Assembly: GCF_003390865.1 (NCBI RefSeq)
Contig: NZ_QMEJ01000005.1
Span: 186,001 to 250,000 of the forward strand
DNA length: 64,000 bases
Direction: 5' to 3'
Source: Tropicimonas sp. IMCC34011
Lineage (GTDB): Bacteria > Pseudomonadota > Alphaproteobacteria > Rhodobacterales > Rhodobacteraceae
Positions 1 to 9,926 of the stretch are shown here, in pieces; the stretch's first letter is position 1; each line of letters begins with the position of its first letter. Both the position numbers and the translations under genes were made by a program. Below the pieces are notes generated by a model. It searched no databases. It saw only the letters and a list, made by a program, of their open reading frames with translations, and had not been told where the DNA came from.

Positions 1-870
1 AAGCGCGAAGATCACCGGGCGGTCCGCCATGCAGCCGACCATTTCGGGCTCGAGGACACGGGGCCCGGAGAGGCCGAGGAAGAGGTCCGCCCCGTCGATC
101 ACGTCACCGAGCGTTCGCGGCCCGCCCGGCTGGGCGAACGCGGCCTTCTGCGGGTTCATGTTCGCCTCGCGGCCCTCGTGGACGAGGCCGTCGAGATCGC
201 AGAGCCAGACATTCTCACGCTTCACGCCGAGGCTGACGAGCATGTTGAGGCAGGCGATCCCCGCTGCGCCGCCGCCGGTGGAGACGACCTTGATCTCGCC
301 GAAGCTCTTTTTCGCCACGCGCAGCGCATTCAGCGCCGCCGCGCCGACGACGATGGCCGTGCCGTGCTGGTCGTCGTGGAAGACCGGGATGTTCATCCGT
401 TCGCGGCAGATCTTCTCGACCACGAAACAATCCGGGGCCTTGATGTCCTCGAGATTGATCGCGCCGAAGGTGGGTTCGAGCGCGCAGACGACCTCCGCCA
501 GCTTCTCGGGGTCGGAGACGTCCACCTCGATGTCGAAACAGTCGATGCCGGCGAATTTCTTGAACAGCACCGCCTTGCCTTCCATCACAGGCTTGGAGGC
601 GAGCGCACCGATATTGCCGAGACCGAGAACAGCGGTGCCGTTCGAGATCACAGCGACGAGGTTGCCGCGGGTCGTGTAGCGCGAGGCAGTGGACGGATCC
701 TCGGCGATGCGCAGGGAGGCCTCGGCGACACCGGGCGAATAGGCGAGCGACAGGTCCCGGCCATTGGCCAGCGGCTTCGTGGCCTGGACCTCGAGCTTAC
801 CGGGACGCGGAAACTCATGGTAGTTCAGAGCGAAGCTCTGCGTGCGGGGGGGCTCGTTGTCCGTTCCCAT
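1..870 (-). CDS. maeB: NADP-dependent malic enzyme, N-terminal part (runs off left edge)
   Basis: Oxidative decarboxylation of malate to pyruvate, cytosolic. The minus strand reads as one open frame of 290 codons from the ATG at 870 to the window edge, beginning [20 protein letters not shown]. It shows the malic-enzyme blocks [31 protein letters not shown] and [11 protein letters not shown], then a Rossmann-type [16 protein letters not shown] segment. Bacterial MaeB proteins of this class are about 750 aa with a C-terminal phosphotransacetylase-like domain, so the missing part should lie left of position 1. AAGGAG about 11 nt upstream supports the start; an in-frame ATG at 897 is an alternative. 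Confidence 0.93.
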   Translation of the reverse strand, partial: MGTDNEPPRTQSFALNYHEFPRPGKLEVQATKPLANGRDLSLAYSPGVAEASLRIAEDPSTASRYTTRGNLVAVISNGTAVLGLGNIGALASKPVMEGKAVLFKKFAGIDCFDIEVDVSDPEKLAEVVCALEPTFGAINLEDIKAPDCFVVEKICRERMNIPVFHDDQHGTAIVVGAAALNALRVAKKSFGEIKVVSTGGGAAGIACLNMLVSLGVKRENVWLCDLDGLVHEGREANMNPQKAAFAQPGGPRTLGDVIDGADLFLGLSGPRVLEPEMVGCMADRPVIFAL

Positions 871-1044
871 CCTGGGGCGCGCTCCTTGCGGGGTCATGCG
901 CATCCGATACTAGAAACACCGCGCCCGGCAAACCGGAATGGGCATGGAGGGTGGCGCATGGCGGTCAGCCGCAGGCAGCGTCACATGAGGGGACCGGATA
1001 GTGGTGGAAACGGGCCGGGATGTGCGGGGGGACGTGTGACGCAG

Positions 1045-1078
1045 AAGCGCCGGCTCCGAGGGGCAGGAGCCGGCGCTT
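1045..1078 (-). terminator. Hairpin, probable terminator of the small DUF3072 gene
   Basis: A perfect 13-bp inverted repeat (AAGCGCCGGCTCC / GGAGCCGGCGCTT) with an 8-nt loop lies just downstream of the minus-strand stop at 1120 and before maeB. The T tract on the minus strand is short (TTCTG), so termination may be partial. Confidence 0.5.
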
Positions 1079-1119
1079 GTCCGCGTCATCTCAAACACGC
1101 TTCGCAGGTGAGGGCGGGA

Positions 1120-1341
1120 TCAGGCGCCGCGGCCGGTCTTCTCCTGAAGCGCGTCGATCCGCTTGCTGGCGTCGGCCTTGGACAGGTCCGGGTCGAACTC
1201 CTCCCCGGCCTCCTCGCTGAGGGTCTGGAGATAGCTGGCCTGCGCGCCGGTCATCGGCTCTTCGCCCGTGACCCAGTCGTCCACCGGCTTCTCGGCGTTT
1301 CCGGGAGCGTCTTCCTTGGGATGTTCGGTGGTCTTGTCCAT
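1120..1341 (-). CDS. DUF3072 domain small protein (copy A)
   Basis: A 73-aa soluble acidic protein of unknown function. The start is taken at MDKTTEHPKEDAPGN because the upstream codons look non-coding. Residues about 25-73 (TGEEPMTGAQASYLQTLSEEAGEEFDPDLSKADASKRIDALQEKTGRG) match the DUF3072 pattern: a Met-Thr segment, a helical stretch, then a conserved helix ending in E-x-TG. The next gene upstream (1445-1666) encodes a paralogue of the same length, so this is a tandem duplication. No catalytic motif, signal peptide or membrane segment is visible. Confidence 0.75.
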   Translation of the reverse strand: MDKTTEHPKEDAPGNAEKPVDDWVTGEEPMTGAQASYLQTLSEEAGEEFDPDLSKADASKRIDALQEKTGRGA

Positions 1342-1444
1342 GATGTCTGTCTCACGTGAAGGGAATGTGCGGATCTGGAACCCCGCAGGTTCACTTAATG
1401 TTCCGCCCTGTCCGCGCCCAAGGATCACGAGCGCGAGACTGCGC

Positions 1445-1666
1445 TCAGTCCCCGGCGTCGAGCCCGGTCTCGTCCTCGAGCTCGGCCTTTCGGCGCAGCG
1501 CCTGCTCTTCGGTCAGGCTGGCATCGAAGGGCTCGCCCGCCTTGTCGCAGAGCGCCCGCAACGTGGCGGAGGTCTCGGCGGTCATGGGATCGTCCCGCCC
1601 GGTCGCGCTGCTGTCCGGCGCGGCGGCGGGGTTGGGCATCATGAAACTGTCCGGGGTCTTCGGCAT
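1445..1666 (-). CDS. DUF3072 domain small protein (copy B)
   Basis: A 73-aa protein starting MPKTPDSFMMPNPAAAPDSS. Its C-terminal half (DPMTAETSATLRALCDKAGEPFDASLTEEQALRRKAELEDETGLD) aligns with copy A: MT, then L-x-x-L, an AGE-F-D motif, and a final helix ending E-x-TG. The N-terminal thirds of the two copies differ. Both lie on the minus strand about 100 bp apart, but this copy diverges from cdd at 1764. Function is unknown for the family. Confidence 0.7.
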   Translation of the reverse strand: MPKTPDSFMMPNPAAAPDSSATGRDDPMTAETSATLRALCDKAGEPFDASLTEEQALRRKAELEDETGLDAGD

Positions 1667-1763
1667 GGGACGCTGTCCTCTGACGTGGCGGTCGAGGTGA
1701 CAACCGCGCCGGGAGGGCGCATGTTCCCCGAAGGAAGAATGCAGAGCACGCCCCGGAGGGACC

Positions 1764-2159
1764 ATGGCCGAGACGGAATTGATGATGGCGGCGCGAACCG
1801 TGCGCGAGAAGGCCTACGCGCCCTATTCGGGGTTCAAGGTGGGTGCGGCGATCCGGACCGTGCATGGCAACGTCCATGTCGGCTGCAACGTCGAGAACGT
1901 CGCCTACCCTGAGGGAACCTGCGCCGAGGCCGGCGCCATCGCCGCCATGATCGCGGCGGGGGAGACGCAGATCGCCGAGGTAGCTGTGATCGCCGACAGC
2001 CCCGATCCCGTACCGCCCTGCGGCGGCTGCCGTCAGAAGCTGGCGGAGTTCGCCGCGCAGGAGGCGCGCGTGACGCTTGGAACCACGGACGGGGCGATCC
2101 TGGAGACCAGCGTGGCCGACCTGCTCCCCGGCGCGTTCGGTCAGGGGCACATGGAGTAG
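1764..2159 (+). CDS. cdd: Cytidine deaminase
   Basis: Hydrolytic deamination of cytidine/deoxycytidine to uridine/deoxyuridine in pyrimidine salvage. The 131-aa length is normal for the small homotetrameric class. The zinc site is complete: C53-A-E55 followed by P-C86-G-G-C89. The N-terminal A-Y-x-P-Y-S-x-F-x-V-G-A-A motif is present, as is the substrate-binding N-V-E-N block. A GGAGG lies about 5 nt before the ATG. First gene of the cdd-deoA-deoB-add-upp operon; deoA starts 5 bp after its stop. Confidence 0.96.
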   Translation: MAETELMMAARTVREKAYAPYSGFKVGAAIRTVHGNVHVGCNVENVAYPEGTCAEAGAIAAMIAAGETQIAEVAVIADSPDPVPPCGGCRQKLAEFAAQEARVTLGTTDGAILETSVADLLPGAFGQGHME

Positions 2160-2164
2160 AGGTC

Positions 2165-3475
2165 ATGGACGCGCCCTCGATCCTTGCCGGCCTCCGGGCC
2201 GGGCGCGCGCCGGAGGCGGCGGCGCTCGAATGGATGGCGGCCGGCCTCGCCGATGGCAGCGTATCGGATGCGCAGGCCGGCGCTTTCGCCATGGGCCTGT
2301 GCCACGTCCCGCTCGACGCCGCGTCCCGGGCCGCGCTCACGCTCGCCATGCGCGACAGCGGCGAGGTGCTGCGCTGGGATCTTCCGGGCCCGGTCCTCGA
2401 CAAGCATTCGACGGGCGGCGTCGGAGATTGTGTCTCCCTCGTTCTCGCGCCCGCGCTCGCGGCCTGCGGCGCGTTCGTTCCGATGATCTCAGGGCGCGGG
2501 CTCGGGCATACGGGCGGGACGCTGGACAAGCTGGAAGCGATCCCCGGTTTCGACGTGGAAGCAGACGCGCAAAGGCTGGACGCGATCGTGCGGGAGACGG
2601 GATGCGCCATCGTCTCCGCCAGCGCCGGGATCGCTCCGGCGGACCGGCGGCTCTACGCGATCCGGGACGTAACCGGGACGGTCGACAGCCTCGATCTCAT
2701 CACCGCCTCCATCCTGTCGAAGAAGCTCGCCGCGGGCCTCGAGGGGTTGGTGCTCGACGTTAAGACGGGCTCCGGCGCGTTCATGAAGGACAAGGCGGCA
2801 GCCGAGGCTCTCGGCGAGGCCCTCGTTTCCACCGCCAACGCCGCCGGCTGCCCGACGACGGCTCTCGTGACGGACATGTCAGAGCCGCTCGCCCCGGCCG
2901 CCGGAAACGCGGTCGAGGTGGCCGAGGCGATGGCCGTGCTGTCCGGGACGGGCGATCGTCGCCTGAAGGAGCTGACGGTCGCGCTCGGCGCCGCGCTTCT
3001 CGCATCGGGCGGCCTCGCGGCATCGGTGGAGGACGGCGCGGCGTCGCTTCGATCCGCGATCGACGGGGGGCAGGCCATGGAGCGCATGTCCCGGATGGTC
3101 AGGGCGCAGGGCGGGCCGGGGGATTTCGCGGAGCGCTGGGCCGAGATCCTGCCGCAATCCTCCGTCACGCTGGAAGTGAGCGCCGAGGAGGCCGGCGTGA
3201 TCACGGCGATCGATGGCAGGGCGCTCGGCCGCGCGGTCATCGGGCTCGGCGGTGGACGACTCAGGGACGGGGACAGGATCGACCACTCCGTCGGCTTCAC
3301 GGCCCTTGCCCGGATCGGTGACGCGGCGGGGCCGGGGCATCTCTTGGGGCGTATCCATGCTCGCAGCCCGGAGCAGGCGGACCGCGCGGCCGCGGAACTG
3401 CGGGCGCTCGTCACCATTGGCGAAGGGGCGACACCGGGGCCCCTCATCCTGACCCGGATCGGAGGACGGACATGA
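2165..3475 (+). CDS. deoA: Thymidine phosphorylase
   Basis: Phosphorolysis of thymidine or deoxyuridine to the base and 2-deoxyribose-1-phosphate. The 436-aa protein has the nucleoside phosphorylase family-3 features: KHSTGGVGD phosphate-binding loop, the [20 protein letters not shown] signature, and [12 protein letters not shown]-terminal PYNP-like domain follows about residue 340 ([14 protein letters not shown]). It supplies the substrate of the next enzyme, DeoB, and overlaps deoB by 4 bp, indicating translational coupling. Confidence 0.96.
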   Translation: MDAPSILAGLRAGRAPEAAALEWMAAGLADGSVSDAQAGAFAMGLCHVPLDAASRAALTLAMRDSGEVLRWDLPGPVLDKHSTGGVGDCVSLVLAPALAACGAFVPMISGRGLGHTGGTLDKLEAIPGFDVEADAQRLDAIVRETGCAIVSASAGIAPADRRLYAIRDVTGTVDSLDLITASILSKKLAAGLEGLVLDVKTGSGAFMKDKAAAEALGEALVSTANAAGCPTTALVTDMSEPLAPAAGNAVEVAEAMAVLSGTGDRRLKELTVALGAALLASGGLAASVEDGAASLRSAIDGGQAMERMSRMVRAQGGPGDFAERWAEILPQSSVTLEVSAEEAGVITAIDGRALGRAVIGLGGGRLRDGDRIDHSVGFTALARIGDAAGPGHLLGRIHARSPEQADRAAAELRALVTIGEGATPGPLILTRIGGRT

Positions 3476-4680
3476 CGCGGGCCTTTCTTGTGGTGATGGA
3501 CAGCGTGGGCTGCGGCGGTGCGCCGGACGCCGAGGACTTCGGTGATCCCGGTGCGAACACGCTGGCGCATATCGCCGAATGCTGCACCGCGGGCCTCGCC
3601 AACGGCCAGCGCTTCGGCCCGCTGCGGATGCCGAACCTCGATCGCCTCGGGCTCGGGCGCGCGATCCAGCTTGCCTCCGGTGCAACCGCGCCCGGCCTCG
3701 GCGCCGAGCCCGAAGGCGTCTGGGGCGCGGCGACCGAGGTCTCGCGCGGCAAGGACACCCCGTCCGGACATTGGGAACTCGCGGGCGTTCCCGTGCCGTG
3801 GGACTGGCACTACTTCCCGAAAGGCGAGCCGGCCTTTCCGGAGGAACTGTCCCGCTTCGTGGCGGAGCAGGCCGGAACGGACGGCATACTCGGCGATTGC
3901 CATGCCTCCGGCACCAACATCATCGAGGAGCTGGGCGAGGCGCACATGCGCAGCGGCCAGCCGATTTGCTACACCTCGGTGGACAGCGTCTTCCAGATCG
4001 CGGCGCACGAGGAGACCTTCGGCTATGACCGCCTGATCGCGCTGTGCGAGGCGGTGGCGCCGAGGCTGCACGAGATGCGGGTCGGCCGGGTCATCGCGCG
4101 GCCGTTCGTCGGCTCTGCCGAAGCCGGCTTCACCCGCACGGCGGGGCGGCGCGATTTCGCCATGTTGCCGCCCTCCGACACGCTCTGCGATGTCGCCTCG
4201 AAGGCAGGCCGCCGCGTTCATGCGGTCGGCAAGATCGGCGACATCTTCTCCATGCGCGGGATCGACGACGTCGCCAAGGGCGGCGATGCCGAGCTGATGA
4301 CGCATCTCGGACGGCTGGTGGACGAGGCGGAGGGCGGCAGCCTGACCTTCGCCAACTTCGTGGAGTTCGACAGCCTCTACGGTCATCGGCGGGATACCGA
4401 GGGCTATGCGCGGGCGCTCGAATGGTTCGACCGGGAGATCGGCGCCGTCCTGTCACGGCTGAGGGAGGGTGACCTGATGATCCTGACCGCCGATCATGGC
4501 AACGATCCGACCTATCTCGGCACCGACCACACCCGCGAGCGAGTCCCCGTGCTCTGCGCCGGGATCGGAGCGGGGGAGGCGGGCCTCGTCGCATTCGCCG
4601 ATGTCGCCGCGAGCGTGGCGGCGCATCTGGGGATCGACCCGGTGGGGCCGGGCAAGAGCTTCCTGCCCGTGCGGGCATGA
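3472..4680 (+). CDS. deoB: Phosphopentomutase
   Basis: Interconverts (deoxy)ribose-1-phosphate and -5-phosphate, connecting nucleoside breakdown to central metabolism. At 402 aa it has the normal length. Alkaline-phosphatase-superfamily metal motifs are visible: [13 protein letters not shown] near the N-terminus, the [12 protein letters not shown] segment with the nucleophile threonine, and the C-terminal TADHGNDPT and [11 protein letters not shown] blocks. The ATG overlaps the deoA stop and is preceded by GGAGG. Confidence 0.96.
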   Translation: MTRAFLVVMDSVGCGGAPDAEDFGDPGANTLAHIAECCTAGLANGQRFGPLRMPNLDRLGLGRAIQLASGATAPGLGAEPEGVWGAATEVSRGKDTPSGHWELAGVPVPWDWHYFPKGEPAFPEELSRFVAEQAGTDGILGDCHASGTNIIEELGEAHMRSGQPICYTSVDSVFQIAAHEETFGYDRLIALCEAVAPRLHEMRVGRVIARPFVGSAEAGFTRTAGRRDFAMLPPSDTLCDVASKAGRRVHAVGKIGDIFSMRGIDDVAKGGDAELMTHLGRLVDEAEGGSLTFANFVEFDSLYGHRRDTEGYARALEWFDREIGAVLSRLREGDLMILTADHGNDPTYLGTDHTRERVPVLCAGIGAGEAGLVAFADVAASVAAHLGIDPVGPGKSFLPVRA

Positions 4681-4759
4681 GTAGACGCCGGGGGAAGGCG
4701 CTGCCGTCGGCCGCCCTTCCGCCGGGAAAAGTTCGAACAAGATCAAGGAGGCGTCCGAA

Positions 4760-5740
4760 ATGCGCGAGATCCCGAAGATAGAACTGCACCTGCATCTCGA
4801 AGGGGCGGCGCCAGCGGCGTTCATTCGAGGGATCGCGAAGGAGAAATCGGTCGATCTGTCCGGGATCTTCGCCGAGGACGGCTCCTACGCCTATGACGGG
4901 TTCCTCGAGTTCCTCAAGGTCTACGAGGCTGCGACCTCGGTTCTGACCACGCCGGAAGATTACCGGCGGCTGACGCGGGAAGTGCTGTCCCAGACCGCCG
5001 CGCAGGGCGTGATCCATGCGGAGTTCTTCGTCTCTCCCGATTTCTGCGGCCGCGGCGACGTTGGCGCCTGGCGGGACTATCTGGGGGCGATGGAGGAGGC
5101 CGCCGAGGCGGCGCGGGTCGAGGACGGGATTACCTCCCGCGGGATCGTGACCTGCATTCGCCATTTCGGGCCGGAAAAGGCCAGGGCGGTTGCGCGCTGC
5201 GCCGCCGAGACGGCCGGGGGCTGGATCACCGGGTTCGGCATCGGCGGCGATGAGGGGATGGGTCGGTTGCAGGACTTCGCGTGGTCCTTCGATTGCGCGC
5301 GGGAGGCGGGGCTCGGCCTCACGGCCCATGCCGGCGAATGGGGCGGGCCGGACAGCGTGCGCGATGCGCTCTCCCTCGGCGTCTCCCGCGTGGGTCACGG
5401 GGTGCGTGCCGTCGAGGATCCCGCGCTCATGGACCAGCTGGCGGAGGACGGCATCGTTCTCGAGGTCTGCCCCGGCTCCAACGTGGCGCTCGGCGTCTAT
5501 CCCTCCTGGGCCAGTCATCCGATCGAGACCCTGCGCGCGAAGGGGGTGCCGGTCTGCGTCTCGACCGACGATCCGCCCTTCTTCCACACCACGATGGAGC
5601 ATGAATACCAGCGCCTTGCGGACGTGTTCGGCTGGGACGAGGGGGACTTCGCGGAGCTCGCGCGGGTTGCGGCACGGGCGGCGTTCTGCGACGAGATATT
5701 CCGCAAAGAGCTGATGACGCGCCTGGAGGGCCGCACGTGA
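4760..5740 (+). CDS. add: Adenosine deaminase family protein
   Basis: A 326-aa metal-dependent amidohydrolase: N-terminal HLHLEGA zinc motif, catalytic [19 protein letters not shown], and the metal-binding STDDPPFF. It most likely deaminates adenosine and deoxyadenosine, matching its place in a nucleoside salvage operon. The STDDPPFF form also occurs in adenine deaminases of the same superfamily, so base specificity is not certain. A strong AAGGAGG precedes the ATG. The upp start overlaps its stop. Confidence 0.88.
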   Translation: MREIPKIELHLHLEGAAPAAFIRGIAKEKSVDLSGIFAEDGSYAYDGFLEFLKVYEAATSVLTTPEDYRRLTREVLSQTAAQGVIHAEFFVSPDFCGRGDVGAWRDYLGAMEEAAEAARVEDGITSRGIVTCIRHFGPEKARAVARCAAETAGGWITGFGIGGDEGMGRLQDFAWSFDCAREAGLGLTAHAGEWGGPDSVRDALSLGVSRVGHGVRAVEDPALMDQLAEDGIVLEVCPGSNVALGVYPSWASHPIETLRAKGVPVCVSTDDPPFFHTTMEHEYQRLADVFGWDEGDFAELARVAARAAFCDEIFRKELMTRLEGRT

Positions 5741-6384
5741 CCGATACTTCCGCGACCGACCACCTGACCGTCGTCCGCCATCCGCTGGTTCAGCACAAGC
5801 TGACGCTGATGCGGGAGAAGGAGACCTCCACCGCGGTCTTCCGGCAGCTTCTGCGGGAGATTTCGCAGCTTCTGGCCTACGAGATCACGCGGGAGATGGA
5901 GCTGACCACCCGGCGCATCGAGACGCCGGTTCAGCCGATGGACGCGCCGGTCCTTGCCGGAAAGAAACTGGCGCTGATCTCCATCCTGCGGGCCGGAAAC
6001 GGCCTTCTCGACGGCGTTCTGGAGCTCATCCCCTCGGCTCGCGTGGGCTTCGTCGGCCTTTACCGCGACGAGGAGACGCTCGAGCCGGTGCAGTACTACT
6101 TCAAGGTCCCGACCGAGCTCGAGGACCGGCTGGTGATCGCCGTCGATCCGATGCTCGCCACGGGCAATTCCAGCGTCGCGGCGATCGACCTTCTGAAGCA
6201 GGCCGGAGCGAAGAACATCCGCTTCCTGTGCCTTCTGGCAGCGCCCGAGGGCGTCGCACGTATGAAGGAGGCGCATCCCGACGTGCCGATCGTGACGGCC
6301 TCCCTCGACGACAGCCTCAACGAGAAGGGCTACATCGTGCCGGGGCTAGGGGATGCGGGTGACCGGATGTTCGGCACAAAATAA
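5737..6384 (+). CDS. upp: Uracil phosphoribosyltransferase
   Basis: Makes UMP from uracil and PRPP, recovering the uracil released by the upstream Cdd/DeoA steps. About 215 aa, full length. Recognisable blocks are [20 protein letters not shown] near the N-terminus, [12 protein letters not shown], and the PRPP-binding [17 protein letters not shown] loop; the C-terminus ends [13 protein letters not shown] as in the family. It starts at a GTG overlapping the TGA of add (GTGA). Confidence 0.96.
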   Translation: MTDTSATDHLTVVRHPLVQHKLTLMREKETSTAVFRQLLREISQLLAYEITREMELTTRRIETPVQPMDAPVLAGKKLALISILRAGNGLLDGVLELIPSARVGFVGLYRDEETLEPVQYYFKVPTELEDRLVIAVDPMLATGNSSVAAIDLLKQAGAKNIRFLCLLAAPEGVARMKEAHPDVPIVTASLDDSLNEKGYIVPGLGDAGDRMFGTK

Positions 6385-6454
6385 GCGCATTTCCCGCTTT
6401 ACTCGTTACCGAATCAGGGGCAGAATCCCGGACAGCAATCCGTGGGGGATGTAT

Positions 6455-7606
6455 ATGAGACGTTGCCGGGGCATCCCGGTGCTCGCTCTGGCGGCCAGTC
6501 TGAGCTTGAGTGCCTTTTCGGGACAGGCGGTGGCGCAATCCTCCGTACCTGCCGAGATTCCGCCCGCCAGCTATTCGGGAACGCAATACGTCGACAGTCA
6601 GGGCTGCGTCTTCGTGCGCGCGGGCTTCGGAGGGCAGGTGACGTGGGTGCCGCGGCTGACGCGGGATCGCAAGTCCGTCTGCGGCGCGACGCCGAGCCTT
6701 GGGGCGCGGCGGAGCCCGACCGTCGCGGCCGCTCCCGAGCCGAGGCAGGCGGCCCCGTCCGTCCGGCAGGCGAGCGCCGCTACGCAGGCGGCGGCCGGAG
6801 CGGAGCGCGCGCGGCGGGCTGCGCAGGCGCAGGCCAAGGCCGATGCCCGCGCAGCGGAGCAGGCGGCGCGGGATAGGGCTGCCGCTCAGGCACGGGCGGA
6901 GGCTCAGGCCAAAGCGGCCGCGCAGGCGAGGGCAGAGGCGCGGGCGCGATCTGTCGCGACGGCCCGCACGGTTGCCGTCCGCACCGGCGTTCCGGCATGC
7001 CCCGAGCGCACCGGCGTCAGCCGGCAGTACACCCATCCTCAGCCCGGCGTCCGCTGCGGACCGCAGGCTCAGGATCCGGTGACCGGAGAAGTCCGGACCA
7101 ACCGCACGACGCGCACGGCTTCGGCCGTTGCAGTCGCGCCCGCAGATACCCGTCGCCGGGTCGTCGTGCCGGCACCGGCTCAGGTCAGGACGCCGCCGGG
7201 CTATCGCGAGGCATGGACGGACGGGCGCCTGAACCCCAATCGCGGGCCGCGCACGGCTGTCGGCGAGGCCCAGATGGATCAGGTCTGGACCGATGACGTA
7301 CCGCAGCAGGGCAAACGGCGCGTCGTCGTTCGCCGTGAGGCGCCCCGAGTAGAGGTGAGGGCCTCGACCAAGGCTCCGTCCCAGTCCGCGCGCGCCTACG
7401 TTCAGGTCGGCGCCTTCGGGCAGCCGACGAACGCGAGCGGCGCGGCGGCGCGGCTCAGGCAGAGCGGGCTCCCGGTTGCCACGAGCCGGACCTCGTCGGG
7501 CCTTCAGGTCGTGCTCGCAGGGCCGTTCGCATCATCTGCCGACGCCAACCGCGCCCTCGGGATCGCGCGCGGTGCCGGCTTCTCCGACGCGTTCCTGCGC
7601 CGGTAG
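6455..7606 (+). CDS. Exported SPOR-domain protein with an Ala/Arg-rich coil
   Basis: About 383 aa. An N-terminal signal peptide (MRRCRGIPVLALAASLSLSA, likely cleaved after AVA-Q) is followed by a short Cys-containing block (YVDSQGCVFVRAGFGG ... SVC). Then comes a long Ala/Arg/Gln-rich, probably helical stretch (about residues 110-200). A C-terminal SPOR domain (about residues 305-383: YVQVGAFGQPTNASGAAARL ... AFLRR) normally binds denuded septal peptidoglycan. Start chosen for its GGGGGA spacing; the ATG at 6449 is possible. Function beyond septal or envelope targeting is unknown. Confidence 0.8.
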   Translation: MRRCRGIPVLALAASLSLSAFSGQAVAQSSVPAEIPPASYSGTQYVDSQGCVFVRAGFGGQVTWVPRLTRDRKSVCGATPSLGARRSPTVAAAPEPRQAAPSVRQASAATQAAAGAERARRAAQAQAKADARAAEQAARDRAAAQARAEAQAKAAAQARAEARARSVATARTVAVRTGVPACPERTGVSRQYTHPQPGVRCGPQAQDPVTGEVRTNRTTRTASAVAVAPADTRRRVVVPAPAQVRTPPGYREAWTDGRLNPNRGPRTAVGEAQMDQVWTDDVPQQGKRRVVVRREAPRVEVRASTKAPSQSARAYVQVGAFGQPTNASGAAARLRQSGLPVATSRTSSGLQVVLAGPFASSADANRALGIARGAGFSDAFLRR

Positions 7607-7654
7607 AGGAATAACAAGAAGAAGAGGGACGTGAGGCAGGTCTCATCGGGCGAC

Positions 7655-7687
7655 GCGCCCCGCTCCGCACATGCCGGGGCGGGGCGC
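7655..7687 (+). terminator. GC-rich hairpin, possible terminator
   Basis: A 9-bp inverted repeat (GCGCCCCGC / GCGGGGCGC) sits in the gap between the SPOR-domain gene and the ceramidase-like gene. It lacks a T run directly behind it, so intrinsic termination is only a possibility. Confidence 0.35.
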
Positions 7688-7710
7688 TGCCATCTTTCGG
7701 GAGCGGGATC

Positions 7711-8376
7711 ATGATCGACGCCTATTGCGAACGGCTGGAACCGGGCCTCTGGACCGAGCCCTTGAACGCGATCACCAACGCCGCCTTCATTCTCGTCGCC
7801 CTCGTGATGTGGCGCCGCTCGGCGGGGCAGGGGACGCCACTGGCGCTCATGCTGTCCCTCGTTCTTCTGGCCATCGGGATCGGCTCGGCGCTGTTCCACA
7901 CCTTCGCGACGCAGTGGGCGAGCGTGGCCGATACCACCCCCATCCTCGTTTTCATCCTGCTCTACGTCTTCGCGGCGAACCTGCATTTCTGGCGGATGCC
8001 GGTTTGGGCGGCCTCGATCGGCACCGCGGCGTTCGTGCCTTACGCGGCGCTGCTTGCCTGGGTGTTCTACCAGCTCCCGTTCTTTTCCGTCTCGGCGCCG
8101 TACTGGCCGGTCCCGCTTCTCATCGCTGCCTACGCGATCCTCCTGCGCAATCGAGACCGGGCATTGGCACGCGGGCTCGGGATCGGGGCGGCGCTCCTGA
8201 CGCTCTCCCTCGTCGCGCGGTCGCTCGATGCGCCGCTCTGCGCCTCGATCCCGATCGGGACCCACTGGCTCTGGCATCTGCTCAATGCGGCGATGCTCGG
8301 CTGGATGATCGAGGTCTATCTGCGCGCCCGGGCGCGGCAAAGATCGGCGCTTTCCCCCGAAGCCCGCGCGCGCTAG
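7711..8376 (+). CDS. Ceramidase-like (CREST superfamily) membrane protein
   Basis: A 221-aa polytopic inner-membrane protein with about seven hydrophobic segments. The N-terminal DAYCERLEPGLWTEPLNAITN, then SALFHTFATQWASVADTTPI and a late THWLWHLLNAAM segment, hold the conserved Ser, His and Asp residues that form the zinc/catalytic site in alkaline ceramidases and the wider CREST membrane hydrolases. The substrate here is unknown; many bacterial members come from species without recognised ceramide, so an amide- or ester-lipid hydrolase is as likely. It lies 33 bp upstream of trpB on the same strand. Confidence 0.75.
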   Translation: MIDAYCERLEPGLWTEPLNAITNAAFILVALVMWRRSAGQGTPLALMLSLVLLAIGIGSALFHTFATQWASVADTTPILVFILLYVFAANLHFWRMPVWAASIGTAAFVPYAALLAWVFYQLPFFSVSAPYWPVPLLIAAYAILLRNRDRALARGLGIGAALLTLSLVARSLDAPLCASIPIGTHWLWHLLNAAMLGWMIEVYLRARARQRSALSPEARAR

Positions 8377-8409
8377 ACCGAGACCGGCCTGCCAGAGGGA
8401 GGATCCCCG

Positions 8410-9636
8410 ATGCCCGACGATCTCATCAACAGCTTCCTCAACGCGCCCGACGAGAAGGGCCGCTTCGGCGATTTCGGCGGACGGTTCGTGTCCGAAACGC
8501 TGATGCCGCTGATCCTCTCGCTCGAGGCGGAGTACGACAGGGCCAAGACGGACGAGAGCTTCTGGGCTGAGATGGACCATCTGTGGAAGCACTATGTCGG
8601 CCGTCCCTCGCCGCTCTACCGTGCCGATCGCCTGACCGAGCATCTGGGCGGCGCCCGGATCTACCTCAAGCGCGACGAGCTGAACCACACCGGCGCCCAC
8701 AAGATCAACAACGTGCTCGGCCAGATCCTCCTTGCGCGGCGCATGGGCAAGGAGCGCATCATCGCCGAGACCGGTGCGGGGCAGCACGGCGTCGCCACCG
8801 CGACGGTCTGCGCGAAGTTCGGCCTGAAATGCGTCGTCTACATGGGGGCGCACGACGTCGAGCGGCAGAAGCCGAACGTGTTCCGCATGCGTCTCCTGGG
8901 CGCCGAGGTCGTGCCGGTGACGTCCGGACGCGGCACGCTCAAGGACGCCATGAACGATGCCCTGCGCGACTGGGTGACGAACGTGCGTGACACGTTCTAC
9001 TGCATCGGCACGGTCGCCGGGCCGCACCCCTATCCGGCGATGGTCCGGGACTTCCAGTCCGTCATCGGCAAGGAAGTGCGCTGGCAACTCGCCGAGCAGG
9101 AGGGCGAGGGGCGCCTGCCGGATACCGTCATCGCCGCGATCGGCGGCGGATCCAATGCCATGGGCCTCTTCCACCCGTTCCTCGATGACCGCTCGGTTCG
9201 GATCATCGGCGTCGAAGCGGGCGGCAAGGGCGTCGACGACAAGATGGAGCACTGCGCCTCGCTGACCGGCGGCCGACCCGGCGTTCTTCATGGCAACAGG
9301 ACCTACCTGCTCCAGGACGATGACGGGCAGATCCTCGAAGGGTTCTCGATCTCCGCCGGCCTCGACTATCCCGGCATCGGGCCGGAGCATGCCTGGCTGC
9401 ACGACACGAAGCGGGCGGAATATGTCTCGATCACGGACCGGGAGGCGCTGGACGCCTTCAAGCTGTCCTGTGCGCTCGAAGGCATCATCCCCGCGCTGGA
9501 GCCCTCCCACGCGCTGGCCCACGTGATGAAGATCGCGCCGGATCTGCCGTCCGACCATATCATCGTGATGAACATGTGCGGTCGGGGCGACAAGGACATC
9601 TTCGCCGTCGCCGAGCACCTGGGCGTCGATCTGTAG
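8410..9636 (+). CDS. trpB: Tryptophan synthase beta chain
   Basis: Condenses indole and L-serine to tryptophan with PLP. The 408-aa protein has the normal length and the beta-chain signature [16 protein letters not shown], where K98 is the Schiff-base lysine. The phosphate-binding GGGSNAMG and the [12 protein letters not shown] loop are also present. GAGGGAGGA precedes the ATG. Unlike enterobacterial trp operons, no trpA or trpF is adjacent; the partners must lie elsewhere. Confidence 0.97.
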   Translation: MPDDLINSFLNAPDEKGRFGDFGGRFVSETLMPLILSLEAEYDRAKTDESFWAEMDHLWKHYVGRPSPLYRADRLTEHLGGARIYLKRDELNHTGAHKINNVLGQILLARRMGKERIIAETGAGQHGVATATVCAKFGLKCVVYMGAHDVERQKPNVFRMRLLGAEVVPVTSGRGTLKDAMNDALRDWVTNVRDTFYCIGTVAGPHPYPAMVRDFQSVIGKEVRWQLAEQEGEGRLPDTVIAAIGGGSNAMGLFHPFLDDRSVRIIGVEAGGKGVDDKMEHCASLTGGRPGVLHGNRTYLLQDDDGQILEGFSISAGLDYPGIGPEHAWLHDTKRAEYVSITDREALDAFKLSCALEGIIPALEPSHALAHVMKIAPDLPSDHIIVMNMCGRGDKDIFAVAEHLGVDL

Positions 9637-9731
9637 CGGGAATTCGCGCATTCACAATGTGCGTCGTGTTTCTCGGACCTTTTCGAGATCTCCGAGGTTT
9701 TCCCTTTCGACATCCGCTGAAAGGGACCCTC

Positions 9732-9878
9732 ATGATCATCCGGATTGCACTTGCTGCCGCGCTTGCGGGCCTTTTGGCTGCCTGTTCGACGAACGCCACC
9801 GGTGAGGCCGGCGATGGCGATCTCACGATCACCGAGCGGAATGTCACGGATCCGGGCAGTGAGAACAACGATCTCTGA
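9732..9878 (+). CDS. Small putative lipoprotein
   Basis: A 48-aa protein starting MIIRIALAAALAGLLAACST: a signal peptide ending in a lipobox-like LAAC, then an acidic tail (TGEAGDGDLTITERNVTDPG). The start is set by the signal peptide and the AAGGGACC just upstream. No family is recognised. The mature part would be about 30 residues anchored to a membrane by its lipidated Cys. Confidence 0.6.
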   Translation: MIIRIALAAALAGLLAACSTNATGEAGDGDLTITERNVTDPGSENNDL

Positions 9879-9926
9879 TCGTCCGTCCCGCCCGACGCAG
9901 GTGTAACTCCCACGAGGATCAGTTTC

